From the NCBI RefSeq assembly GCF_014281125.1, contig NZ_JACOEA010000008.1, positions 23,379-87,378 on the forward strand: DNA of 64,000 nucleotides, given 5' to 3'. Origin of the DNA: Lawsonibacter celer (lineage in GTDB: Bacteria > Bacillota > Clostridia > Oscillospirales > Oscillospiraceae). Below the pieces are notes generated by a model. It was not told the DNA's origin. It saw only the letters and a list, made by a program, of their open reading frames with translations, and searched no databases. This document shows positions 9,210-18,169 of this stretch, one piece after another (positions within the stretch are counted from its first letter, which is position 1; each line of letters begins with the position of its first letter). The position numbers and the translations under genes were made by a program.

Positions 9210-9780
9210 CTTGTGCTCCTCCCAACCGTTCGATCTGCGCGCACAGGCTCTGGACCAGATACCCATAGCTCTCGTCCGCCTCCACCGGATAGGCGAAAAA
9301 GCCCGCCGCCTCCAGCGAGACAAAGCCGTGCAGGCTGCTGCGGAGCATCCGGGACATGTGCACCCGCTCCTGCTCCGAAAGGCCGTAAGGGAGCAGCACA
9401 CGACGGAAGAGCTCCATAAAGCTCTGCTTCTGCGCCACAATGCGCGTCTCCTGGAACCGGGGCACGGCCAGCATGACCTTGTACAGCTGGGGTTGGCTGC
9501 GGGCAAACTCCCGGTATGCTCCGGCCAGAGCCCGCAGCGCCGGACCCCCGCACAGCTCCCCCTCCGCCTGGCGCAGCGCCTCCAGCATGCGCTCAAAGGC
9601 CCGCTCCGTCAGCCGGGCATTGAGCTCCGGCATGCCCTGCAGATGGTTGTACAGGGAGGCCGTCTTGACGCCGAGCGCCCCTGCCAGCTCGTGGAGTGTC
9701 AGGTTCTCCAGCCCCTTTTCCTCGGCCAGCTGCGCCGCCGCGTCTACAATGCACTCCCGGCTGAGCCCTTTTTTTGCCAT
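9202..9780 (-). CDS. TetR-family repressor of the adjacent MATE pump
   Basis: A 192-aa one-component regulator. The N-terminal helix-turn-helix spans about residues 9-50 (IVDAAAQLAEEKGLENLTLHELAGALGVKTASLYNHL), typical of TetR. The C-terminal ligand-binding domain looks like the WHG-type TetR_C group, with HMSRMLRSSLHGFVSLEAAG. The start has GGGGGTGA upstream. It overlaps the MATE gene, so the two form an operon. A perfect 7-bp dyad sits exactly in the spacer of its promoter, giving a textbook autoregulation arrangement. Confidence 0.93.
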   Translation of the reverse strand: MAKKGLSRECIVDAAAQLAEEKGLENLTLHELAGALGVKTASLYNHLQGMPELNARLTERAFERMLEALRQAEGELCGGPALRALAGAYREFARSQPQLYKVMLAVPRFQETRIVAQKQSFMELFRRVLLPYGLSEQERVHMSRMLRSSLHGFVSLEAAGFFAYPVEADESYGYLVQSLCAQIERLGGAQGE

Positions 9781-9818
9781 TGCGTCACCCCCAGGCAGGC
9801 TGTGTTTCTTTCCTTTTC

Positions 9819-9847
9819 AGAATAAACTAATGTCGTTAGTTTGTCAA
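9819..9847 (-). promoter_or_regulatory. Promoter of the tetR-MATE operon
   Basis: On the minus strand, consensus TTGACA (9842-9847) and TATTCT (9819-9824) are spaced by 17 bp, 38 bp upstream of the tetR ATG. Confidence 0.8.
9824..9842. promoter_or_regulatory. Probable TetR operator (7-bp inverted repeat)
   Basis: AAACTAA (9824-9830), 5-nt centre TGTCG, TTAGTTT (9836-9842). The dyad fills the -35/-10 spacer, so repressor binding would block RNA polymerase. The size fits TetR-family half-sites. Confidence 0.8.
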
Positions 9848-9849
9848 CC

Positions 9850-9889
9850 AAAAATACCGCCTTTCCCGGTGTGCCGCGGGAAAGGCGGT
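9850..9889 (-). terminator. Terminator after the P-type-ATPase-like gene
   Basis: Thirteen-bp perfect stem (9856-9868 with 9877-9889) and a 7-nt loop, followed on the minus strand by ATTTTTGG. It separates this gene from the tetR promoter. Confidence 0.8.
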
Positions 9890-9893
9890 CGGT

Positions 9894-12098
9894 TCAGTAC
9901 TTATTGACCCAGCCGGAGATCAGCGGGGCCGGCACCAGCCACATGAGGAGAAAGATCAGCAGATTCGCCGGGGACAGGGAGGCATAGGCCGCCGCGCTGG
10001 TGAGGTAGAAGGCCAGCAGCACGCCTACCGCAGCGCCGACGCAGGCCAGGCAGGCGGACATGCGCACAGCCCGGTACAGCCGCTGACCGCCCACCACCGC
10101 CTCCGAATAGGGCCCCAGTCCCTCCCGGCACAGGACGGCGGTGAGGATCTCACTGTGCTCCTGCTCCGGGTCGGACAGCTCTGCCCGGCGCTCTACCGGC
10201 GGGTACTCCATCTTTTCCACCGGGAGCTTAAATCGCTGGCGGAGCATAGCGGGGATCAGATTGAAATCCCGGGTGGCCAGGACCGGGACAACGCGGTTGC
10301 GGATCAGGGCGTGAAGGGAGGGCTCAATGGCGCCGTGGAGCACATAGCGCAGCGCAAAGATCCCCGCCAGCTCCCCATTGACGGCGCAGAACACCGCGTT
10401 TTTCACATTCAGGCCCTGGGGCAGCGGGATCTCCATCAGGTGCATAAACGCGGCGGAGCCCACCAGCACCTGCTCTCCCCGGATTTCGCCGGACAGGCCG
10501 CCTCCCTCATGGCTCTGAACGCGGTCCACCCGCCGGTAAATAGCCCCCTGGGTGCGCAGCAGATCGTGGAAAAGCTTATCCAGCCCGCTGCCGGACGAGC
10601 GGATCAGCGTGGCCGCGTAGGCCACCACCCGCTCGGCGGGAAAATCCCCGAAAATCTTGATGCCGTTCAGGGACACACAGCCCGGGGGAAACAGGTCGGT
10701 ATCGGTGAGCAGGATCCCGCTCCCCCCCGACGTCCCCGTCACCGCGTCCCAGCCGGCCAGGGCCGCCCCGGAGCGGCTCAGGCGGACGCTCAGGCTGTGC
10801 CACGGCTTTCCAAAGCACAGGGCCGAGGAAAAGGCGCAGGCCGCCGTCAGCGTGGCGGAGAGGCACCACAGCAGATCCTCCGGCCGTCCCCGCCCCACGG
10901 AGGCCAGGCCGGACAGCACCAGGCAGGCCACAAAGAGCAGGGGGCACACCACCCGGAACAGCCGCTGGGCCCCGTCCGGCGCCTGCATCTGGCTGCCAAA
11001 GCCCGCGGTGGACCCCGACCACTTGGTATAGGTCCCCCGGGCATTCCATTTCCCCTCGTCCAGGGTGACCAGATAGGGCTCTGACGCGGAGGCCGCCGTG
11101 CGGCAGGCCACCCACTGCCCCCGGCGCCTCAGCCAAGTGCCCCGCATGGTAAAGAAGATCGCCAGCATCACCAGCGCGCAATAGGGCATCTGTCCCTCCC
11201 GGGGGTCCAGCCGCAGCAGGGTGCACGCGTCGGCCAGGGCGGCGGCGCAGGAAAAGACCAGCAGGGTATCCATTCCAAATTCCAGACGAAACAGGCTGAA
11301 CAAGCCCCGTGCCAGCACATCCGCCCCCAGCAGCATCGCGATCAGCTGCGCCGCGGCCAGGGCATAGCACCGGAGCTGGGCAGATTGGGACAGGACGGAG
11401 GGCGCCGGCAGATTCAGCCCGGGCGCCAGGGTAACATAGAGCGCCGCGAGGGCCAGCAGCAGCACTAGGATGCCCCGCACCCGCAGGCCTTTCAGCCCTT
11501 TTCGATAGCGTCGGGCAAGGTCGGCAGGGGACAGGTCCGGTGCGGGCGGGGGCTGCCTGCGGCGGCGGCGCTCCCGCCAGTCCTCCTCCGGCTCCTCCTC
11601 CTGATCGGTCCCCGGGATGTAGCGCTCGGCCCGGCGCACCTCCTCGTCGTTCTCCGCGTCCTCTTCCTCAAACATATGCTCGGCGTAGGCATCCGCCTTC
11701 TGTACCAGGCGGCTGAGCCCCTCGGCAATGGGGTTGGCGCTCTCCTCCTCGCCGGGGAAGGCCACCACCTTGTCCTCGTCCGTCTCCCCCCCCGCGGCGG
11801 AGGGCTCCTCCGCCGTTTCCTTTTCCGCTTCCGGCGGTTGAGGCGGCGGAGCCGGAGCGGGTCCGCGCTCCCCCTGGGGAAAGCGGAGCACCTTGCCTGC
11901 GCCCCCGGCGCGCGGGGCCTCCCGGCCTTTCGGGCGCACCACAGGGAAGGGGATGGTGTCCTCCGGCACCTCCGCTTCTTCCTTCTGCCCAGCGTGCTTC
12001 GCCCGGCCGTGGCCGAATTCCGCCAGGATCTCCTCCAGGGAGAATTCCCCTTCCCCGGGCGTGCCGCTATTTTGTTTCTCGTCCCGGTTCTTTGCCAT
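9894..12098 (-). CDS. Membrane pseudoenzyme resembling a P1B-type ATPase that lacks the catalytic motifs
   Basis: A 734-aa protein not recognised by name. Residues 1-200 are acidic, Pro/Glu-rich and apparently disordered. After them the order of segments follows a heavy-metal P-type ATPase. A helix pair lies at about 208-262, then FGMDTLLVFSCAAAL (274-288), where P1B pumps have MDVLVALG. A helix pair at about 385-430 ends in TLTAACAFSSALCFGKPW, where pumps have the CPC ion site. Residues 461-474 (ILLTDTDLFPPGCV) stand where DKTGTLT is expected. A nucleotide-domain-like stretch with GGGLSGEIRGEQVLVGSAAFM and GELAGIFALRY follows, then a closing helix pair at 680-730. The CPC, DKTGT and GDGxND motifs are all absent, so transport activity is unlikely and a sensory or scaffolding role is only a guess. 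It lies 36 bp downstream of rlmB. Confidence 0.6.
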   Translation of the reverse strand: MAKNRDEKQNSGTPGEGEFSLEEILAEFGHGRAKHAGQKEEAEVPEDTIPFPVVRPKGREAPRAGGAGKVLRFPQGERGPAPAPPPQPPEAEKETAEEPSAAGGETDEDKVVAFPGEEESANPIAEGLSRLVQKADAYAEHMFEEEDAENDEEVRRAERYIPGTDQEEEPEEDWRERRRRRQPPPAPDLSPADLARRYRKGLKGLRVRGILVLLLALAALYVTLAPGLNLPAPSVLSQSAQLRCYALAAAQLIAMLLGADVLARGLFSLFRLEFGMDTLLVFSCAAALADACTLLRLDPREGQMPYCALVMLAIFFTMRGTWLRRRGQWVACRTAASASEPYLVTLDEGKWNARGTYTKWSGSTAGFGSQMQAPDGAQRLFRVVCPLLFVACLVLSGLASVGRGRPEDLLWCLSATLTAACAFSSALCFGKPWHSLSVRLSRSGAALAGWDAVTGTSGGSGILLTDTDLFPPGCVSLNGIKIFGDFPAERVVAYAATLIRSSGSGLDKLFHDLLRTQGAIYRRVDRVQSHEGGGLSGEIRGEQVLVGSAAFMHLMEIPLPQGLNVKNAVFCAVNGELAGIFALRYVLHGAIEPSLHALIRNRVVPVLATRDFNLIPAMLRQRFKLPVEKMEYPPVERRAELSDPEQEHSEILTAVLCREGLGPYSEAVVGGQRLYRAVRMSACLACVGAAVGVLLAFYLTSAAAYASLSPANLLIFLLMWLVPAPLISGWVNKY

Positions 12099-12134
12099 AG
12101 TGTACTTCCTTTACTGTGGTCAATTGCATATGCC

Positions 12135-12902
12135 TTATCCCAGGCGCTGGCGCACCGCCTCGTAGAGCAACACCGCCGCGGCTGCGGAGGCGTTGAGGGA
12201 GTTAATCTTCCCGTTCAGGGGAATCCGCACCAGAAAGTCGCAGTTTTCCGCCACCAGGCGGCCCATACCGGCCCCCTCGCTGCCGATCACGATGGCGGCG
12301 GGGCCTTTCAGATCCGCCTCGTAGAGCAGCTTGTCCCCCGACGCGTCGGTGCCGAAGACCCAGACCCCGGATTCCTTCAGCTGCTTGAGACAGGCGGTCA
12401 GGTTGGCCACCCGGGCCACGGGAATATGGCTCACCGCCCCGGCGGAGGTCTTGGCCACAATGGCGGTCAGGCCGGCGGAGCGGCGCTTGGGGATAATCAC
12501 GCCGTGGGCCCCGGCGCATTCGGCGGTTCGGATGACCGCCCCCAGATTGTGGGGGTCGGAGAGCTCATCGCACACCACGATCAGGGGCGGCTCCTCCCTT
12601 TCCCGGGCGGCGGAGAGAATATCCTCCACGCTGGCGTACTCCCGCACGGCGGCCAGGGCGATCACCCCCTGGTGGGCGTGGGTGCGGCTCATGCCGTCCA
12701 GCTTGCGCCGATCGGCCTCCACCACCACCACGCCTTTGTCCCGCGCCGCGGAGGCGATGTGCCCCAGGGCCGCGTCGGTCTCCCCCCGGGCGAGAAAGAT
12801 CTTATCAATTGCGGTGCCGGCCCGCAGGGCCTCAATCACCGCGTTGCGGCCCTCAATAAGGCCGTCCGCCTCCGCTTCCGGGACGCGCTTGTGCTCCTTC
12901 AT
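12135..12902 (-). CDS. rlmB: TrmH/SpoU-family rRNA 2'-O-methyltransferase, RlmB-like
   Basis: AdoMet-dependent SPOUT methyltransferase, 255 aa, predicted to methylate the 2'-OH of G2251 (E. coli numbering) in 23S rRNA or a related site. It has an N-terminal substrate-binding domain (LIEGRNAVIEAL) and then the three SPOUT motifs: DPHNLGAVIRTAECAGAHGV, IGSEGAGMG and RIPLNGKINSLNASAAAAV. The start is the ATG giving MKEHKR, with GGAGGGG 10 nt upstream. The ATPase-like gene follows in the same direction. The exact rRNA position is inferred from the family. Confidence 0.92.
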   Translation of the reverse strand: MKEHKRVPEAEADGLIEGRNAVIEALRAGTAIDKIFLARGETDAALGHIASAARDKGVVVVEADRRKLDGMSRTHAHQGVIALAAVREYASVEDILSAAREREEPPLIVVCDELSDPHNLGAVIRTAECAGAHGVIIPKRRSAGLTAIVAKTSAGAVSHIPVARVANLTACLKQLKESGVWVFGTDASGDKLLYEADLKGPAAIVIGSEGAGMGRLVAENCDFLVRIPLNGKINSLNASAAAAVLLYEAVRQRLG

Positions 12903-12941
12903 GGTTTGTCCACCCCTCCGTGCTGCTGTAAACTCTCCAAA

Positions 12942-12950
12942 AGTATACCA
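12942..12950 (-). promoter_or_regulatory. Extended -10 promoter candidate for rlmB
   Basis: The minus strand reads TGG-TATACT (TATACT at 12942-12947) with no good -35, about 40 bp before the rlmB start. It lies in the divergent gap shared with ftsH paralogue 2. Confidence 0.4.
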
Positions 12951-13044
12951 CAACACGCCCCATAGAAAAAGCCAAATTTCTGTCTTTTTCCGAAAAGCCC
13001 CCGGCCGGATTCACAGAAAGTTTACAGCTTTTCAGGCCCCTTCC

Positions 13045-13073
13045 TTGTATTTTTAACCTGGCTGTGCTATAAC
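13045..13073 (+). promoter_or_regulatory. Promoter for ftsH paralogue 2
   Basis: TTGTAT (13045-13050) and TATAAC (13068-13073) with 17-bp spacing, 59 bp before the ATG. A strong AAGGAGG ribosome-binding site precedes the start. Confidence 0.65.
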
Positions 13074-13132
13074 AGTACATATACAATCGTTTCGCAGATG
13101 AGCCGATTTGTTCCTAAGGAGGACTTTACGGA

Positions 13133-15319
13133 ATGCCCGATAAACAAAATAAGAACAGAAAGGGCGGCGACAAGCGCAACACGACCGCCATTGTGTCCAT
13201 CATCCTGTGGGCGCTTGTGATCGTGGTTCTGTTCAACTACATCACCTCGATGGCCCAGCGGGCCAAGACCGAGGAAATCGACTACAGCACCTTTAAGCAG
13301 ATGGTGCTGGACGGCCAGGTGGAGCGAGTGGTCATTGATTCCACCAAATTCACCATCTATCCCAAGGAGAACCCCGGCACGGATTCCGAGGGGACCGACG
13401 CCTCTCCAGCGCCCTCCAGCCAGTTGGGCCTGCCCCCGCTGGAGAGCCTGTACGGCGAGCAGCAGTCCGGCCAGAAGGTCTATATCTGCGCGCCGCCAGC
13501 CTATGGCTATGATGCGCAGCTCTACGCGTTCCTGGACGAGTATAACAGCACTGTGCCGGAGGAGGAGCAGCTGCAGTACGGCTCTGAGGTAGTAGAGCAG
13601 CTGTCTCCCATTGTCAGCTTCCTCATCTCCTGGCTGCTGCCCATGGCCCTGATGATGGTGCTGCTCTCCTTCCTGTTCCGGGGTATGTCCTCCAAGATGG
13701 GAAGCGGCCTGGGCGGCGTGGGCAAGGCCAACGCCAAGGTCTATGTGGAGAAAAAGACCGGCGTGACCTTCAAGGATGTGGCCGGCCAGGACGAGGCCAA
13801 GGAGAGCCTGGAGGAGATCATCGACTTCCTCCACAACCCGGGCAAGTACACCGAGATCGGCGCCAAGCTGCCCAAGGGTGCGCTGCTGGTAGGCTCCCCA
13901 GGCACCGGCAAGACCCTACTGGCCAAGGCCGTGGCCGGCGAGGCCAACGTGCCCTTTTTCTCCATCTCCGGCTCCGACTTCGTGGAGATGTTTGTGGGCG
14001 TGGGCGCCTCCCGTGTGCGTGACCTGTTCAAAGAGGCGGCCAAGATGGCGCCCTGCATTATCTTTATCGATGAGATTGACACCATCGGCAAATCCCGGGA
14101 CGCCTCCAAGTTCGGCGGCAACGACGAGCGGGAACAGACCCTCAACCAACTGCTGGCCGAGCTGGACGGCTTTGACCCCACCAAGGGGGTCATCGTCCTG
14201 GGCGCCACCAACCGGCCCGAGGTTCTGGACAAGGCTCTGCTGCGCCCCGGTCGGTTTGACCGGCGCATCACCGTGGACCGGCCCAACCTGGCTGGTCGTC
14301 TGGCCACCCTCCAGGTACACACCCGCAACATCCGCCTGGCCGAGGATGTGGACCTGAACCAGATCGCCCAGGCCACTGCAGGTGCAGTGGGCGCGGATTT
14401 AGCCAATCTGGTCAACGAGGCCGCCCTCCGGGCGGTGCGCCACGGCCGCAAGGCGGTCAATCAGAACGACCTGCTTGTGTCCTTTGAGACAGTCATCGCG
14501 GGCACGGAGAAAAAGGGCACTGTTCTCACCGAGCAGGAGAAGAAGATCATCGCCTACCATGAGGTGGGCCACGCCTTGGTGGCCGCCAAGCAGAAGCACG
14601 CCCAGCCGGTGAGCAAGATCACCATCGTGCCCCACACCCAGGGGGCCCTGGGCTACACCATGCAGCTGCCCGAGGAGGAAAAGTTCCTCATGTCCAAGCA
14701 GGACATCCTTACCGAGATTCGCACCCTGCTGGCCGGGCGCGCCGCCGAAGAGGTGGTGTTTGATACCCAGACCTCCGGCGCGGCCAACGACATTGAGCGG
14801 GCCACTGACATGGCCCGCAAGCTGGTCACCATGTACGGCATGAGCGACAAGTTCGGCATGATGGGGCTGGCCACCATCCAGAACCAGTACCTGGACGGCG
14901 GTATGGGCCTGACCTGTGCCCAGGAGACCGCAGCGGCCATCGACCAGGAGATCCTCTCTATCATTGAGACCTGCCACCGGGAATCCGTCCAGCTTTTGAA
15001 GGATAACCGGGAGATGCTGGACAAAATTGCCGGCTACCTGCTGGAGAAGGAGACCATCACCGGCCAGGAGATGATGTGCATCCTGGAGGGCAAGGACCCG
15101 GCTCTGGCGGAGAACTACGGCGCCGCCCGAGAGGAGCGCAGGCAGCGGCTCCAGGGCGACATTGAGCCCCCCGCCCGCAGTGTCCACATGGTCAGCGAGA
15201 CCCCCGCTCCTCCCCCGTCTCAGGAGGACACCCCTCCCGTCCCCCTGGATGGCGCGCCGGGACACGCCCCCGAGCAGCCGGAGACGCCAGAGGATCCCAA
15301 GGACACGGAACAGCCCTGA
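13133..15319 (+). CDS. ftsH: ATP-dependent zinc metalloprotease FtsH (paralogue 2)
   Basis: Second membrane AAA+ metalloprotease, 728 aa. Transmembrane segments lie at about 18-37 and 160-182, with a longer extracytoplasmic loop than paralogue 1 that includes a Ser/Pro/Asp-rich insert near 82-100. Walker A reads GSPGTGKT (254-261), with Ser where most FtsH have Pro. Walker B is IIFIDEID, the zinc site HEVGH (476-480), and ANDIERA carries the third ligand. A Pro/Glu-rich tail of about 55 residues is absent from paralogue 1. The start is set by AAGGAGG. It has its own promoter and terminator. Confidence 0.96.
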   Translation: MPDKQNKNRKGGDKRNTTAIVSIILWALVIVVLFNYITSMAQRAKTEEIDYSTFKQMVLDGQVERVVIDSTKFTIYPKENPGTDSEGTDASPAPSSQLGLPPLESLYGEQQSGQKVYICAPPAYGYDAQLYAFLDEYNSTVPEEEQLQYGSEVVEQLSPIVSFLISWLLPMALMMVLLSFLFRGMSSKMGSGLGGVGKANAKVYVEKKTGVTFKDVAGQDEAKESLEEIIDFLHNPGKYTEIGAKLPKGALLVGSPGTGKTLLAKAVAGEANVPFFSISGSDFVEMFVGVGASRVRDLFKEAAKMAPCIIFIDEIDTIGKSRDASKFGGNDEREQTLNQLLAELDGFDPTKGVIVLGATNRPEVLDKALLRPGRFDRRITVDRPNLAGRLATLQVHTRNIRLAEDVDLNQIAQATAGAVGADLANLVNEAALRAVRHGRKAVNQNDLLVSFETVIAGTEKKGTVLTEQEKKIIAYHEVGHALVAAKQKHAQPVSKITIVPHTQGALGYTMQLPEEEKFLMSKQDILTEIRTLLAGRAAEEVVFDTQTSGAANDIERATDMARKLVTMYGMSDKFGMMGLATIQNQYLDGGMGLTCAQETAAAIDQEILSIIETCHRESVQLLKDNREMLDKIAGYLLEKETITGQEMMCILEGKDPALAENYGAAREERRQRLQGDIEPPARSVHMVSETPAPPPSQEDTPPVPLDGAPGHAPEQPETPEDPKDTEQP

Positions 15320-15329
15320 ACACCTGCCA

Positions 15330-15362
15330 ACACCGGACGGCCCAATCCGTCCGGTGTTTTTT
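15330..15362 (+). terminator. Terminator of ftsH paralogue 2
   Basis: CACCGGACGG (15331-15340), 6-nt loop, CCGTCCGGTG (15347-15356), then T6. Confidence 0.9.
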
Positions 15363-15456
15363 ACTCCAACCCGCGTCTTGTCCGCGGAGGGCTTCCTGGG
15401 CCCGTAAATAGTCCTGGCCCCGATGGGTCATGTCATGAAGTTCAGTTTTTGCCGAA

Positions 15457-15505
15457 CACGAAAAAGTACCCACCCCATTTTAAACAGGGCGGGTACTTTT
15501 TCGTG
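15457..15505 (-). terminator. Terminator of the AT-rich lipoprotein gene
   Basis: Long hairpin with 15-bp outer arms (15457-15471 with 15491-15505), one mismatch and a further CCC/GGG. It contains A5/T5 in the stem and lies 41 bp past the lipoprotein stop. The 95 bp between this and the ftsH terminator hold no gene I can support. Confidence 0.75.
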
Positions 15506-15546
15506 CAGCAATAAGCTGTGTGTTCTATATGATACCACACTTCATA

Positions 15547-16095
15547 TCATATTTCGATTTCTGTTAGCATCAACGAGTCATCTTCGCCGCTCATTTGAAT
15601 AGCATAACATTTTACAGCACCATCTTCGGCTACATACGATATGCCTCGAGTGGGAACTATTCCTTCAAATGCCATATCTACAACAAAGGGAAATTGCGAT
15701 GACAACTCCTTAATTGTGTGCAATTCCTTATCAATGTTGAACCGTATATCTCCTTTTTCGTCTGTATCAACATAGCTAAGTTCAAGAAATCTAAATTTTT
15801 TCACTGATGTATTCGTTGAGAAAATTACTTTTACTTGATACTCTGAGTCATCGTCAACAAATTCCTCAAAAGAGTCATAAGCGGCAAGAAGTTCTTCATT
15901 TGCATAATCAATGCTAACAACAGTTTCCCCAGGAACGCCCTCACTCTGTTCGGCACCCTGGCCATTAGACACTGTTTCCGTTTGCTCCGATTCGGAGGTA
16001 ATTGTACTGTCAGGCATCTCGGTTGGCACCCTCCCACATGCAGAAAGGAACAGGACCAGCATTACCAACCACATGCTGATTACATTTCTTTTCAT
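15547..16095 (-). CDS. Predicted lipoprotein of unknown function, AT-rich
   Basis: A 182-aa protein with a lipoprotein signal: MKRN, a hydrophobic core and lipobox LSAC (Cys about 20). A Ser/Thr/Glu-rich linker (about 24-60) follows, then a compact domain rich in beta-type sequence (VKVIFSTNTSVKKFRFLEL; IRFNIDKELHTIKELSS). I do not recognise the domain. The gene has a clean AAGGAGG site before its ATG. Codon use is far more AT-rich than the neighbouring genes, which suggests recent acquisition. It is flanked by its own terminator and a second large hairpin. Confidence 0.8.
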   Translation of the reverse strand: MKRNVISMWLVMLVLFLSACGRVPTEMPDSTITSESEQTETVSNGQGAEQSEGVPGETVVSIDYANEELLAAYDSFEEFVDDDSEYQVKVIFSTNTSVKKFRFLELSYVDTDEKGDIRFNIDKELHTIKELSSQFPFVVDMAFEGIVPTRGISYVAEDGAVKCYAIQMSGEDDSLMLTEIEI

Positions 16096-16202
16096 TCTAA
16101 ACCTCCTTGAAAATTGTCAATTTAAAAAGATGTGGATGTACGGAAAAGCAGCAACAAAAATCTCATAACGCTCGATTAACGATAGGCAATAGCACAAAAA
16201 TG

Positions 16203-16256
16203 AGCCAGCCGTTAAGGGGGGAAAACAACTTTTCACCGCCTAACGGCTGGCTTTTT
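16203..16256. terminator. Hairpin between the amylase and lipoprotein genes
   Basis: Twelve-bp perfect arms AGCCAGCCGTTA (16203-16214) and TAACGGCTGGCT (16241-16252) with a 26-nt loop. T-rich sequence follows on both strands. Likely terminates the amylase transcript; nothing else is visible in this 200-bp gap. Confidence 0.65.
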
Positions 16257-16294
16257 GGTTTCACTTAATGACATTGCCCACTGGGTCCGGGGTT

Positions 16295-18148
16295 TTATTG
16301 CACTTCATCGGATACCAGCAGCCGTCCGCTCAGGGGCGGCAGGGGCACCACACAACCCTCCCCGGTCACGGGGAAGCGCTCCCCGGTCATCCAATCCCGG
16401 GCCGCCCAGGGCAGGCGCACCGCCTCGGTCCGCTCCCCGGCATTGACCGCTGCGGCCGCCCATTCTCCGCCCAGAACGCGGGCAAATGCAAGCACCCGCC
16501 CCTGGGCCCGCAGCCAGCGGATGTCTCCCCGGCGCAGGGGAGACAATTCCCGCCGTGCCCTTCCCAGTGCGGCATACCAATCGGCCAGGTCCGGGTCCCC
16601 GTGGTCCCATGGATATGTCCGGCGGTTGAAGGGGTCCTCAAAGCCCTCCATGCCCGCCTCGTCCCCGTAGTAAATGGTGGGGGAGCCGGGGAAGGCGAAA
16701 AGCACCAAGGTACCCAGCCGCAGGCGGGCCAGTCCCAGGGTCCGCTGCTCCGGGCTCATTCGGAAATCCGCCCGCCAGGCCCTGGTGTGCTCCCGGCAGT
16801 CCGAGCCCACCCCCAGCAGGGTCAGGATGCGGGGTGTGTCGTGGGTCCCCAGAAAATTCATGGCCGAGTGCCAGGCAAAGGGTGGGTAATTCTCCCGCAG
16901 GGTCTCCATGTCCTCCTGAAACCGCCCGGCGTCGCCCCCCAGCAGATAGGCCAGCAGGCCGCTGCGGAAGGGGTAGTTCATCAGTCCGTCGCAGTGGCCG
17001 CCCCAGATATGGTGCCGGCGGGCGCCGTAGGCGATCTTGGTGGAGCCGTCCTCCCACACCTCCCCAATCACCACGGCCCAAGGCTTTTCCGCCCGGACGG
17101 CGGCGTGCAGAGCGTGGATAAAGGAGTCGGGCAGCTCGTCGGCCACATCCAGCCGCCAGCCGTCCGCCCCGGCGCGCAGCCAGCGACGGACAATGCTGTC
17201 CTCTCCCCGGATGATATAGTCCAGGTAGCCCGGCTGGCTCTCATTCACCGCGGGCAGGGAATAGACCCCCCACCAGGAGTCGTATTGGTCGGGCCAGTGC
17301 TGGAACCGAAACCACGGATAGTAGGGGCTGTCCTGGGACTGATGGGCCCCAGTATCGGGATAAGACCCGTCCCCGTTGAAATAGCGGCTGACAAAGCCCG
17401 TGTGGTTGAACACTCCGTCCAGCAGCACATGCATCCCCAGCCGGTGCGCCTCATGGCACAGGGCGGAAAATTCCCCGTTGGTCCCCAGCATGGGGTCAAT
17501 CTTCTCGTAGTCGCCGGTGCCGTAGCGGTGGTTCTCCGCTGCCTCAAAGATGGGGTTGAAGTAGATCGTCTCCACCCCCAGGCCCTTGAGGTAGGGCAGC
17601 TTTTCCCGCACGCCGGCTAGGCTGCCTCCAAAGAAATCCCGGTTACGGATCTCCCCCCGCCCGTCCGGGCGGTACTCGGGGCTCTCATCCCAGCCGGGAT
17701 GGACCCAGCGTCCCCCCACCATCCCCGCGGGGTCAGGTATCACAGTGCGGCGGAAGCGGTCCGGAAAGATCTGGTAGGTCACACCCTCCCCAAACCAGGC
17801 GGGGACCTCCTCCGCGGCGTCGTAAACCGTGAGCTGGTACTCCCCCAGCTCCAGACTGCGGCCGTCCAGGCTCTCCAGCCGGAAGGAGTACCACACCAGT
17901 CCCACATAGTCCCCCACCGGCAGGGTCCCCTCAAAGCAGTCCCGTGCCCCCTCCCGGCCACTCCAGGGCAGGGGCACCGTTACGCTCTCCTGTTCCCGCT
18001 GCTCAAAGCGGGCGGTGAGCAGCCCGCGGGAGTACCCCTGCCCCCGGGGCGGCCGCAGGCGGAAGCGCACCCGGGTTCCCGAGGGCACGGCTCCGTAGGG
18101 CTCCTTATAGGCCGGGTCCCTGGAGTTATAGATCTGCGCGTCGCGCAT
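16295..18148 (-). CDS. Cytoplasmic GH13 alpha-amylase / neopullulanase-like glycosidase
   Basis: Alpha-glucan hydrolase of 617 aa with no signal peptide, so probably acting on imported maltodextrins or glycogen. An N-terminal beta-sandwich (about 1-115) precedes the catalytic barrel. The barrel starts at VTYQIFPDRF and contains LLDGVFNHTG, the nucleophile Asp334 in GWRLDVADE, acid/base Glu363 in VIGEVWED and Asp437 in FLGTHDTPR. All catalytic residues are present. The layout resembles neopullulanase/cyclomaltodextrinase subfamilies, but the linkage specificity is uncertain. It lies 21 bp after mrdA, at the end of the envelope gene run. Confidence 0.92.
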   Translation of the reverse strand: MRDAQIYNSRDPAYKEPYGAVPSGTRVRFRLRPPRGQGYSRGLLTARFEQREQESVTVPLPWSGREGARDCFEGTLPVGDYVGLVWYSFRLESLDGRSLELGEYQLTVYDAAEEVPAWFGEGVTYQIFPDRFRRTVIPDPAGMVGGRWVHPGWDESPEYRPDGRGEIRNRDFFGGSLAGVREKLPYLKGLGVETIYFNPIFEAAENHRYGTGDYEKIDPMLGTNGEFSALCHEAHRLGMHVLLDGVFNHTGFVSRYFNGDGSYPDTGAHQSQDSPYYPWFRFQHWPDQYDSWWGVYSLPAVNESQPGYLDYIIRGEDSIVRRWLRAGADGWRLDVADELPDSFIHALHAAVRAEKPWAVVIGEVWEDGSTKIAYGARRHHIWGGHCDGLMNYPFRSGLLAYLLGGDAGRFQEDMETLRENYPPFAWHSAMNFLGTHDTPRILTLLGVGSDCREHTRAWRADFRMSPEQRTLGLARLRLGTLVLFAFPGSPTIYYGDEAGMEGFEDPFNRRTYPWDHGDPDLADWYAALGRARRELSPLRRGDIRWLRAQGRVLAFARVLGGEWAAAAVNAGERTEAVRLPWAARDWMTGERFPVTGEGCVVPLPPLSGRLLVSDEVQ

Positions 18149-18169
18149 ACAGTCAGCATCCTTCCCCTG

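Noticed and set aside
15192..15473. Minus-strand frame overlapping the ftsH paralogue 2 end
   Set aside because: Runs through a terminator and the ftsH coding end. A short part (LHDMTHRGQDYLRAQEALRG) looks slightly coding but is too little to call a remnant.
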